Positions 5,916 to 12,875 of a stretch of 14,007 nt of DNA are shown one piece after another. Within the stretch, counting starts at the first letter, position 1; each line of letters opens with the position of its first letter. This DNA comes from Actinomycetes bacterium (GTDB taxonomy: Bacteria > Actinomycetota > Acidimicrobiia > Acidimicrobiales > RAAP-2), in NCBI GenBank assembly GCA_021795095.1, contig JAJYPU010000040.1, positions 1 to 14,007 of the forward strand, given 5' to 3'. Position numbers and translations under genes: made by a program. A model generated the notes under the pieces. It searched no databases and was not told the origin of the DNA. It saw only the letters and a list, made by a program, of their open reading frames with translations.

Positions 5916-7557
5916 TCACTTGGACGGCCCTTTGAAACCAGAGTCGGTGCTGGCGTAGCGTACCGTCCCGCCGCTCCAGGTGAGCAGGGTTGCCGTAGCG
6001 ACCAATTGGTCTGATGGGCACGTGAAGGGGTCGGGGTGCACCCACACAAGATCGGCGGGTGCGCCCGGCTCGATGTGTCCAGCGTCGATCCCCAAGCGGT
6101 TCGCCGCGTTCGCCGTGTACGCCTTGATCGCGGCGTGCACGCTGATGGCCTCGTCGCCGAGGATGGCTCGGCCGAAGCGATCGGCCCTCGCAACGGCCGA
6201 GGCGATCCCGGTCCACGGGTTCAGGTCGGCGGCGGGGTGATCACTGCTGAACGCGAGGGTTGTCCCGACTCGAAGCAGTGTGGCGAAGGGCATGAACCGC
6301 AAGGGCGTCGGCAGTGGGGCCGCGTTGAGCTGGTGGCCGAAGGCGCTGAGGAATCCGGGCTTGGGCGACGACGGGAATCCCGGCATCCGCCAAACTGTCT
6401 GCGTCGCGGTTGTTGAGGACCATAGCGTGTTCGATGCGGAGCCCCACCTCATTGCCGGCGACCGCGCTCTGGCGGGCGCACAGCACCGAGTGCAGGACAC
6501 CGTTGCCGATGGCGTGAAGGGCGAGGCGCGAGTCAATGTTGGCAGCCTCTTCGATCTGCATTCGCAGTTCTTCGACTCCCGTGAGGGTGATTCCCGTTCG
6601 GAACCGGCCGTGTCCGACATGAGTCGGGAAGCCTGCGCGGCGTCCCACGGCGCGAGCGAGGCGACCGTCTCGCGCGAGCGTGGCCCGAAGCGACGAGGCG
6701 CCTAGCGAGGCGACCTGGTGCCCGGTCAGGCAGAGGTGGCAGTACTCGCCACCGTCGGCGAGAACTTTGGCGGTGCAACCAGCCCGGAAGCCCGGGGCAT
6801 CGATCCGGTTCCCGACGAGCAAGGGTGCCACCCGAAGACCCAGCGTGGCCGCCGCCTCCACGTATGCGTCGGCAGCGGCGATGGGCACCGTCGCGTCGCA
6901 GATCGTGGTGACCCCGGCGGCGAAGAGGCGTTCCGCGTGCCAGGCGAGCCGACCGAGGTCAAGTTCGGGTTGGGCCACAGGACGGGACGCAGCCTCAGCC
7001 GCGAAGCTGGCTCGTTCAACGAGCACTCCCGTTCGTCGTCCCCGGCGGCCGACCAGCACCCCCGGCGGGCGTCGCTCGGGCCGATCGAAGCCGAGTTGTT
7101 CGAGCCCGATCGTATTCACGGCGGACTCGTGGAAGGTTCGACTGATCAGGTGGACTGGGCGGTCAGCAACCACGGTGTCGATCTCGGCCGAGGTGGGACT
7201 TCGCAGTTCGTTGAGCTCAAGTGGCTCGTAGCCATGAAGCCGTAGCCAGGTGCCGGGTAAGTGGCGGCGGCTCCCCACCAAGTCGAGCAGGCTGGGGACG
7301 TCACTCGCCTTTCAGTAGAGGGCGTCGGTGGACGGGTCGGTGACGACCAGGTAGGCGTGGTGGTGGGCGTCGACGAAGCCGGGAAGGAGCGCGCCGCGGA
7401 CGAGCCGCAGTTCGGTCGTCTCGGGTCCGGCTGCAGCGAGCACGGCCGGGCGATCTCCGACGGCCAGGATTCTTCCGTCCGCCACGGCAACCGCCTCGGT
7501 GACGGCGCTCGAGGTGATCGTGTGCACGGGAACCCCGTTCAACACGAACCGACTCAT
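5916..7557 (-). pseudogene. Broken YtcJ-type amidohydrolase (Amidohydro_3 family)
   Basis: A metal-dependent amidohydrolase interrupted twice. Codons 1-81 encode the N-terminal beta-sandwich and the metal motif GFVDAHHH (60-67), then codon 82 is TGA at 7312-7314. The same frame continues for over 300 codons with family motifs: VLADGGEY, LALHAIGNG, RIEHAMVL. At about 6360 one extra base shifts the frame; removing it joins GIPVVAQ to PGFLSAFG, as expected for the family. The rest (6359-5916) carries the SSDHP metal site, AIKAYTANAANRLG and GAPADLVWV. Length 1642 minus one base equals exactly 547 codons, a normal family size. CGA to TGA is a likely origin of the stop. A perfect AGGAGG nine bases before the ATG shows it was once well translated. 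Substrate (N-acyl or cyclic amide) unknown. Decay looks recent; a sequencing error at either site is the alternative. Confidence 0.85.
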
Positions 7558-7889
7558 TTGACTTCGCCTCCTGGATTGGCTCGCGATCCGCGCATCGCCC
7601 AGCGGGCGACGAACGACGCGCCCGCCGCCGCTGACTCCCCGCGAGTGATGTGGCGTAACACGAGGAATGAGGCGGGATTGGCGATCGCGTCCTGCACTTC
7701 GAAGTGTTCGACGACCTTGCCGCGCGCTTGACCAATTCGCAAGATCGCGGCCCACGGACGGGGAAACAGGTAGCGGACTGCACGGACCAGATGTCGAGCG
7801 GCGCCGAGCGCGGCAACTTCGCCGCGCCGCCTACGGGTAACCGCAATCCGCAAGCGCCACGCGCAACGGTCAGCGATTCCGCCGTTCAT
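7554..7889 (-). CDS. Small basic protein of unknown function coupled to the amidohydrolase
   Basis: A 111-aa protein I do not recognise. It is Arg- and Ala-rich (RRRRGEV at 19-25, RAVRYLFPRPW at 36-46), with a more ordered-looking centre (GKVVEHFEVQDAIANPASFLVLRHITRGES, about 57-86). No clear signal peptide or long membrane segment. The TGA overlaps the amidohydrolase ATG by 4 bases, the same coupling used by intact gene pairs in this window, which is the main support for it being real. ATG at 7889 has GGTGGG seven to twelve bases upstream. It may have been a partner of the enzyme. It could also be a remnant of a longer gene. Confidence 0.5.
   Translation of the reverse strand: MNGGIADRCAWRLRIAVTRRRRGEVAALGAARHLVRAVRYLFPRPWAAILRIGQARGKVVEHFEVQDAIANPASFLVLRHITRGESAAAGASFVARWAMRGSRANPGGEVK
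7567..7572 (-). promoter_or_regulatory. Perfect AGGAGG ribosome binding site of the amidohydrolase
   Basis: AGGAGG sits nine bases before ATG 7557, inside the last codons of the upstream 111-aa gene, whose stop overlaps the ATG as ATGA. It fixes the start of the broken enzyme. Confidence 0.75.
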
Positions 7890-8043
7890 GGGTTTCCCAC
7901 CGGGGCCAATCTTAGTTCAGCCGGTTCAACGTGCCCTCGTGGAGTGAGCCACGTGAACTTGTCCAGGACGCCCGCCGTCGCGTCGGGTCGGCCGCACATT
8001 GTGCGCCGAACTCGTCTCCGCCGTGCTGGACCACGTCGGACGG

Positions 8044-8087
8044 ACAGCGCCGGGGAGTGGGGTGAGATCCCCCGTCCCCGGCGCTGT
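8044..8087 (-). terminator. Strong hairpin terminator after the PepSY gene
   Basis: ACAGCGCCGGGGA (8044-8056) and TCCCCGGCGCTGT (8075-8087) are perfect 13-base inverted repeats, and the 18-base loop contains GGGG and CCCC that can pair further. It lies 23 bases past the stop of the PepSY gene at 8111. No T-run follows on either strand, as is common for GC-rich actinobacterial terminators. Confidence 0.75.
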
Positions 8088-8110
8088 TCTCGTGGAGCGC
8101 TTGGGATCGG

Positions 8111-9073
8111 TCAGTTCTGGTGCACCTGGGTGACCACACCGGTCACAGCGTCGACGCCGACCTTGTACTTGGTGCTGCCGTTGCGCACGAACACCCAGTA
8201 CCAGCGCCACTTACCACCGTTGAGGCTTGTCTTGTAGACGAGGCCGCCACCGGTTGCCTTCACGGCGTTTGCCTGGGCCGTCGAGGCTGGCACCAGGTTG
8301 GTATCGCGGTAGCTGAGTCCGCTACCCGAGGCGGCGGTCACGATTCCCGAGGATGACGTGGCGTCGACCCACACGTTGGTCGTGCCTGCCTTGCCGCCGT
8401 TCGCTCCGAGCTGCAACTTGACCTGGTAGTAGTCCTTCTGTCCTTCGGACTTGAGTTGGTTGTGCTTTACCCAGAGGACCTGGCGTCCCTGGCCTGAGAC
8501 GAAGTCGACGGCACCGGTGGCCGCCTGACTGGCTGAGATCTGCGGGGCGGCAGAACTAGTCGAACTAGTCGAGCTGCCGCTGCCGGAGCCGCCGCCGGAA
8601 CCGGAGCCGCCGCCAGGGTTCTGGTTCTCGGCGAGGTTCTGCCACCACACGCCGTCGCTGTAGGGTGGGCCGTCGTTGCGAAAGACGTGGAGGTTGTAGA
8701 TGCCCGTGTTGGTCTGCACACGGATGTCGAACACCCGGTGCGACACCGTACCGCCGTGGGCCTCGGTGTCGGCTTCCACAGCGAGCACGGTGGCGCCTCC
8801 GCCGTCGTGGGCGTTGGCGTAGCTGATGGCGTTGGCGCACTCGTCGCCGGCGATGGCGCACGTGGTCAGGCCGTGCGTCGGTGCGCTGCTCGCGCCAAAG
8901 GCGCTCGGGGCGGCGGCGAGGACGCCTCCTCCGACCATGGCGAGAGCGCTGAGCCCTAGGGCCGAGTTGCGCAGTGCCCGACGGCGACGATGCTCGTGGC
9001 TCGCACCGGTCGCCGATGTTGGCTCGTGGTGTCCGCGAGGTGGTGGGGTTGGGGTTATGGAAATGTCGGTCAT
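8111..9073 (-). CDS. Secreted PepSY-domain protein
   Basis: A 320-aa exported protein. A His/Arg-rich N-terminus with RRRRALRN (29-36) precedes a hydrophobic stretch (37-54) and an Ala-rich cleavage region (AFGA near 58-61); the paired Arg residues leave Tat export possible. A first PepSY-like unit (about 70-150) contains CAIAGDECANAISYA, ATVLAVEADTE and VFDIRVQT. A Gly/Ser linker (153-175) follows, then a second unit (178-250, with DYYQVKLQL) and a third (263-320, with YKVGVDAVTGVVTQV). PepSY domains are known as protease inhibitors or signal modulators. It closes a two-component-system operon, so regulation by that system is likely. ATG 9073 has AGAGGAGAA at 9081-9089. An in-frame ATG at 9151 with AAGGAG (9158-9163) would add 26 hydrophilic residues; I prefer 9073 because it shortens the signal peptide. 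Confidence 0.84.
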   Translation of the reverse strand: MTDISITPTPPPRGHHEPTSATGASHEHRRRRALRNSALGLSALAMVGGGVLAAAPSAFGASSAPTHGLTTCAIAGDECANAISYANAHDGGGATVLAVEADTEAHGGTVSHRVFDIRVQTNTGIYNLHVFRNDGPPYSDGVWWQNLAENQNPGGGSGSGGGSGSGSSTSSTSSAAPQISASQAATGAVDFVSGQGRQVLWVKHNQLKSEGQKDYYQVKLQLGANGGKAGTTNVWVDATSSSGIVTAASGSGLSYRDTNLVPASTAQANAVKATGGGLVYKTSLNGGKWRWYWVFVRNGSTKYKVGVDAVTGVVTQVHQN

Positions 9074-9147
9074 TTGGAGGTTCTCCTCTTTCTGGTGATC
9101 TGCTTGGTCTTGGTCGTATCGTTCGGTGTGCCCATTATGTGTGGGCG

Positions 9148-9692
9148 TCATTGGTGTCTCCTTTCATGTGTCATTACCGCATCGTGTCGCCCTGATGCGA
9201 TCCGGTGAGGACAACTTGGTTGAAGCGACCGACCGGTCCGGCGCGTGGTCGGACGTGCTGGCTCCCGGATGTCGTCGTCGTTGTCGCGATTGTCGCGATT
9301 GTCGCCGTCGCGGGCCGTGGCGCCACCTGACGCCCGGCCAGGTTGGCGATGCACCGCGTCGCTGAACTGCCGGACGTGAACGACGTGGGTCGTGCCACTG
9401 GGCGCCACGACCCGCACGTCGCAGGCGGGCACGACACGGTCGACGTCCGGTTCGCTCTTCACTACGTGTGCCGCGCCGGGCTTGCGGTAGTGGCCGTCGA
9501 CGTAACGCAGCGCCGCCTGGTCGGCGCCACCGGCGGTCGGTACGCTGCCAGGCGCACGGGCGCGGAGAGGTGGATGTGGGTTTGGCGGCCGGTGGAAGCA
9601 AGGGCGGCGCTGGACGCGCCACCGGCGCCGATGGCGGCCGGGAAGGCGAAGAGGACGCGCCGCCGGAGTGTGGTTGGCAGGTTCTCGGTCAT
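9148..9692 (-). pseudogene. Frameshifted small secreted PepSY protein
   Basis: GGAGGC directly precedes ATG 9692, which opens MTENLPTTLRRRVLF and a hydrophobic Ala/Gly stretch that reads as a signal peptide; this frame ends at a TAG at 9462-9464. A different minus-strand frame holds the expected mature domain between about 9545 and 9350: ADQAALRYVDGHYRKPG, AAHVVKSEPDVD and DVRVVAPSGTTHVVHV, which is a PepSY pattern and parallels VFDIRVQT in the protein downstream. So one frameshift separates export signal from domain. A second shift near 9355 may exist, because a third frame then reads IANLAGRQVAP, which parallels QNLAENQ in the downstream protein. The second frame ends at 9148, overlapping ATG 9151 as ATGA. 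GCGACAATC-type 9-base tandem repeats lie at about 9281-9304. A paralogue of the downstream gene, now probably dead. Confidence 0.66.
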
Positions 9693-9748
9693 GCCTCCAC
9701 GATGACCGGCGAACCTTAAGCGACCAACGTTCTCGTGATTAGAGTTTC

Positions 9749-10429
9749 CTAATCGGACGGGGAACGCAGGCGGTAGCCAGCGCCTCGGACGGTGCGAATG
9801 AGGGGCCGCAGCCCGGACTGGTTGAGTTTGCGTCGCAGGTAGCTGACGTAGACCTCGACCACGTTGGTCCCCGGGTCGAAGTCGTAGTCCCATACCCGCG
9901 CGAGGATCTGGGAGCGCGAGAGCAACTGGTCGGGGTGGCGCATGAACAACTCAAGCAGCGCCCACTCCTTCGGGGCCAGATCGACGCGACGTCCTCCTCG
10001 CCACGCCACCTTGGTCAACAAGTCGAGGCGCAGGTCGTCCACGACTAGTTCCGTGGAGCTGCGCTGTTCGACACTTCGTAACGCGGCCCGGACGCGGGCG
10101 AGCAGTTCGTCGAAGGCGAACGGTTTGGTCACGTAGTCGTCGGCGCCCGTGTCGAGACCGCGGACCTTGTCAGCCGTCTCACCGCGAGCGGTGAGCACGA
10201 TGACCGGTATCCCGAGCCGCTGGGAGCGCCACGTGCGTAGCACCGACAGTCCGTCGGTTCCGGGGAGGGTCAAGTCGAGCAGCACCAACTCCAGGTCGTC
10301 ACCGCTCACGGCTGCCATGGTAAGTGCTTCGTCCCCGTCTTTGGCGACCGCAGTAGCGTACCCCTCGGCCTTGAGCCCCTTCGCCAGGAACGCGGCGATG
10401 CCCTCGTCGTCCTCGACGATGAGGATCAT
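9749..10429 (-). CDS. OmpR/PhoB-family response regulator
   Basis: A 226-aa transcription factor, partner of the kinase encoded just upstream. The receiver domain (1-118) has the acidic pair Asp7/Asp8, phosphoacceptor Asp52 in LLDLTLPG, switch Thr80 and Lys102 in TKPF: a complete active site. The winged-helix output domain (about 128-224) has DLAPKEWALLELFMRHP (150-166), the recognition-helix region NVVEVYVSYLRRKL (189-202) and the wing RTVRGAGYRL. It starts at ATG 10429 in a TGATG overlap with the kinase stop, and the coding order kinase-then-regulator is opposite to the more usual one. Likely targets are its own operon and the PepSY genes that follow; a CTTAAG palindrome in the 56-base gap before the first PepSY gene is a candidate site, unproven. 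Confidence 0.95.
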   Translation of the reverse strand: MILIVEDDEGIAAFLAKGLKAEGYATAVAKDGDEALTMAAVSGDDLELVLLDLTLPGTDGLSVLRTWRSQRLGIPVIVLTARGETADKVRGLDTGADDYVTKPFAFDELLARVRAALRSVEQRSSTELVVDDLRLDLLTKVAWRGGRRVDLAPKEWALLELFMRHPDQLLSRSQILARVWDYDFDPGTNVVEVYVSYLRRKLNQSGLRPLIRTVRGAGYRLRSPSD

Positions 10430-11997
10430 CAGCCGTCGCTGCCTTCGTCGGCGGGGAGTGGACGCACGCAGTTCACCGGCAGGACTACCTCGACCGTGGT
10501 TCCCTCACCCTCGGCGCTACGGAGCTGCACCCGGCCGCCGTGTGCCTCGGCGATTGCCTTAACGATTGCCAAGCCGAGTCCGGCTCCCCTCCCTCTGGCG
10601 GGGCCGGCCCGGCGGAAGCGGTCGAACACCTCGTGCTGAGCCTCGGCAGCGATGCCCGATCCGGTGTCAGCGATCCAGAGCACTACTTCGGGATCGCAGT
10701 TGGCCCCGAGCTCGATGGTATCTCCCACCTCCGTGGCCTTGACGGCGTTGTCGACGAGGTTGAGCAGCGCCCCGCGCAGTTTGGTGCCGTCGACCATCAC
10801 CACCACGTCGGGCACCTCGCACAGTTTCCAGTGTCGTTCCGCGAGGACCCGTGCAGTAGCGAACAGTTCCCCCATGAAGTCCCGGAGTGCGACCGGTTCG
10901 GCCTCCACGAAGTCCGGCGCGAATGATCGGCCGAGCAGCAGTAGCCGGTCGACCAGTGTGGCCATCCCGTCGAGCTCACTGATCACCGTGACCATTGTCT
11001 GGGACACCTCGGCACGCTCTGGGTCCGGATTGCGTTCGAGGACCTCCAGATGTCCGCGGACGACGGTGATCGGGGTCCGCAGCTGGTGTGAGACGTCCGA
11101 GAGCAGCTGGCGTTGCGCATCGAGACCAGCCGCGATGCGCTCCAGCATGCCGTCGAAGGCGGCCCGAAGTCGACTCACCTCGTCGTTGGCGTGGTCGTCG
11201 GTGCCGAGGCGCGTGCCGAGGTCGTCCACGCTGGCATCGACCGCCGCCTGGGTGACCATGCTGACAGTCCGCAGCAGGCGGCGCATGACCAGGAACGAAC
11301 TGAGCAGGGCCGCCGCCAGCGCGACGGCCGCTTCGGCACCTGCCAGGAGAAGTACTTGGTCTCGCTGGGTTTGCAAACCCTGGAGACTTGCCGCGGCGAC
11401 GAGGACGCCGATGGTCGACCCGCCGGTCGTCTGGATGGGGCTGGCCAGCACGAGAAAGCTCGACGCGCCAGCGTTGACTTCCTGCAGTTGGGAGTGAGTG
11501 GGAGGAGCAGACAGCCAAGCGAACACGGTCGGGTTCGAAGCCAGCGCGTCGCCCCCCGGGCTGGAGAGGGTCGGCTGGCCCCTGAGCCCGATCAGCAGCA
11601 GGTGCCCTGCGGCGAGCACGTGGGTCTGTAGGTAAGCACGGGAGAAGGTGGCCATGGCCTGACCCGCGGGACGTTGCGCCGCGGCGCGAGCGTATTCGGG
11701 CCCCTCCTCTGAGAGGTCTGAGACGGTCGTGTGGGTGTAGTGCGAGCTGAACCCGTGGACCACCTCGACAGTCATCGCGCCCAGCACCACCACGAGGACC
11801 AGGCCGTGGACGACCAGCACCCTCGCACCGCTGCGAAGCGGCCACACCCGGCGCCACCCTCCGCGTTCCACGGACGCCGGGCGACCGACGAGTCGCTTCG
11901 GGGTGTCGGTGCCGGGCCGCTCGGGCTTCGCCGACGTCTCACGCGTCCACAGCGCAACGGGAGGCGCCAGCCGAGGCGTGCGTCCTTTGCCGATCAC
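10429..11997 (-). CDS. Membrane sensor histidine kinase
   Basis: A 522-aa kinase. A basic, Pro-rich cytoplasmic N-tail of about 57 residues precedes membrane segment 1 (58-80); an extracytoplasmic sensor loop (about 83-213) follows, then membrane segment 2 (214-238) and a HAMP linker (239-290). The dimerisation/phosphotransfer box SDVSHQLRTPITVVRGH has His304. The ATPase domain has the N box NLVDNAVKA (413-421), G1 box DTGSG (444-448), F box EVFDRF (456-461) and G2 box GAGLGLAIVKAIAEAHGG (471-488). All catalytic parts are present. GTG 11997 overlaps the stop of the 113-aa gene as GTGA; a GTG at codon 43 would give a shorter tail, but the overlap favours the long form. The loop has no recognised sensor fold, so the signal is unknown. 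Confidence 0.95.
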   Translation of the reverse strand: MIGKGRTPRLAPPVALWTRETSAKPERPGTDTPKRLVGRPASVERGGWRRVWPLRSGARVLVVHGLVLVVVLGAMTVEVVHGFSSHYTHTTVSDLSEEGPEYARAAAQRPAGQAMATFSRAYLQTHVLAAGHLLLIGLRGQPTLSSPGGDALASNPTVFAWLSAPPTHSQLQEVNAGASSFLVLASPIQTTGGSTIGVLVAAASLQGLQTQRDQVLLLAGAEAAVALAAALLSSFLVMRRLLRTVSMVTQAAVDASVDDLGTRLGTDDHANDEVSRLRAAFDGMLERIAAGLDAQRQLLSDVSHQLRTPITVVRGHLEVLERNPDPERAEVSQTMVTVISELDGMATLVDRLLLLGRSFAPDFVEAEPVALRDFMGELFATARVLAERHWKLCEVPDVVVMVDGTKLRGALLNLVDNAVKATEVGDTIELGANCDPEVVLWIADTGSGIAAEAQHEVFDRFRRAGPARGRGAGLGLAIVKAIAEAHGGRVQLRSAEGEGTTVEVVLPVNCVRPLPADEGSDG

Positions 11998-12335
11998 CGG
12001 TCGGGGACGGTCGACGTGGATGGGATGGTCGTCGGAAACCGGGCTCGCGACTTGGTCTGCTCGGCTTCCCAGGAGTCGCTACCGATGGGGGCCGGCAGGC
12101 TCGAGACCGGACGATTCGGCGTCACGACTCTCACTGGCTGGTTCTCGGCCTCGAGCGAGGCGCGCGAACTAGCTCTCGTCGGTGTCGCGCTGCTTGGTCG
12201 GCTTCCTGAGGCGGCGGCACGCACCGTTACCGGCCCAGGAAGCTTGTTCGCCGATGAGGGCACACCCACGCCGATGGCGACCGCCGCTAGGGTCGCGACG
12301 CTCAGTACAGCCAGGACGCCCCAGACGGTACGCAT
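11994..12335 (-). CDS. Small exported or anchored Ser/Thr/Pro-rich protein, first gene of the two-component operon
   Basis: A 113-aa protein with one hydrophobic segment (about 4-24, WGVLAVLSVATLAAVAIGVG) after a short basic start, then a low-complexity stretch rich in Ser, Thr, Pro, Ala and Arg. It is either secreted or held by an uncleaved N-terminal anchor with the rest outside. I know no family for it. Its TGA overlaps the kinase GTG by 4 bases, so it is co-translated with the sensor and may be an accessory to it. ATG at 12335 lacks a clear Shine-Dalgarno, and no promoter with both boxes was convincing upstream. A spurious frame is possible, but the overlap and the signal-like N-terminus argue for a gene. 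Confidence 0.66.
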   Translation of the reverse strand: MRTVWGVLAVLSVATLAAVAIGVGVPSSANKLPGPVTVRAAASGSRPSSATPTRASSRASLEAENQPVRVVTPNRPVSSLPAPIGSDSWEAEQTKSRARFPTTIPSTSTVPDR

Positions 12336-12875
12336 GCACCCATTGTTCTACAGAAACCGGACATGTGCTACGCGCGTTGTCGGGCCGTCGCGCAACTCTT
12401 CACACTGAGTTGGCTCCGTCGAAAGCCGACGTCGACCGCGCGAGGCAACTACGCAACGTTCCCGCCGAAGGTCGGCGGCTCTTGATCAGGTCGGCGAGAA
12501 TCAACCGGCGACGGTGCCGGAGCGACCTCGCGAGATGGATAGTCACTCAGCCAATAGTGTCCGTCAAACTGGGCAACCGGAGTCAACCTGGAGCCGATGT
12601 CCAGGGAAGTGAATGGGCCTCATGCATGGAGCCGTGGAGCGCCCGCAAGATTGTTCGATTGGCGTAGCCCACCGTCCTGGCAATGGCCTTCGGGTTCACG
12701 CTCCTTGATCGCAGCCGGAAGGCGATCTCGCGTTGGTTTCTGGTCGGGCCAACGGCCAGTCGATTTCCCCTGGAAACTGTCTCTACAAGAGTGACTCACC
12801 AAGCATTTCGCTGACTCCCCGACTGCGCCCACCCCAAACCCACTGAATACCCGGAGACGCCACGAGAAGAGACGC
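12336..12875. other. 540-base gap without an intact gene
   Basis: The gap separates two minus-strand units and should contain the promoter of the two-component operon at its left end, though no clear -35/-10 pair was found. It holds one possible transposase scrap (12583-12738, minus). The stretch AGTGTCCGTCAAACTGGGC near 12555-12573 resembles the style of insertion-sequence ends, but no matching inverted partner was seen. The end of the repeat protein gene at 12876 has no obvious hairpin after it. Confidence 0.4.
12583..12738 (-). pseudogene. Possible helix-turn-helix scrap of a transposase
   Basis: A minus-strand frame with no good start gives NQREIAFRLRSRSVNPKAI, then ARTVGYANRTILRALHG and SLPWTSAPG before a TGA. 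The central part has the spacing of a helix-turn-helix (AIARTVGYANRTIL), of the type found at the N-terminus of IS30-like and related transposases. There is no catalytic domain and no flanking inverted repeats. It could equally be a fragment of a regulator, or chance. Confidence 0.25.

Noticed and set aside
7312..7314. Selenocysteine or programmed read-through at the amidohydrolase TGA
   Set aside because: No selenocysteine insertion hairpin was apparent, the family does not use selenocysteine here, and a second independent frameshift downstream points to simple decay.
9281..9304. CRISPR-like or regulatory short tandem repeats (GTCGCGATT)
   Set aside because: Fewer than three 9-base units with no spacers; a simple microsatellite coding Asp/Asn/Arg in the broken PepSY gene.
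10652..11497. 281-codon plus-strand frame opposite the histidine kinase
   Set aside because: Ser/Arg/Thr-rich shadow; the kinase on the minus strand has every catalytic box.
12182..12667. 161-codon plus-strand frame spanning the start of the two-component operon
   Set aside because: Arg/Cys-rich with no motifs, and it overlaps the better supported 113-aa gene on the opposite strand.
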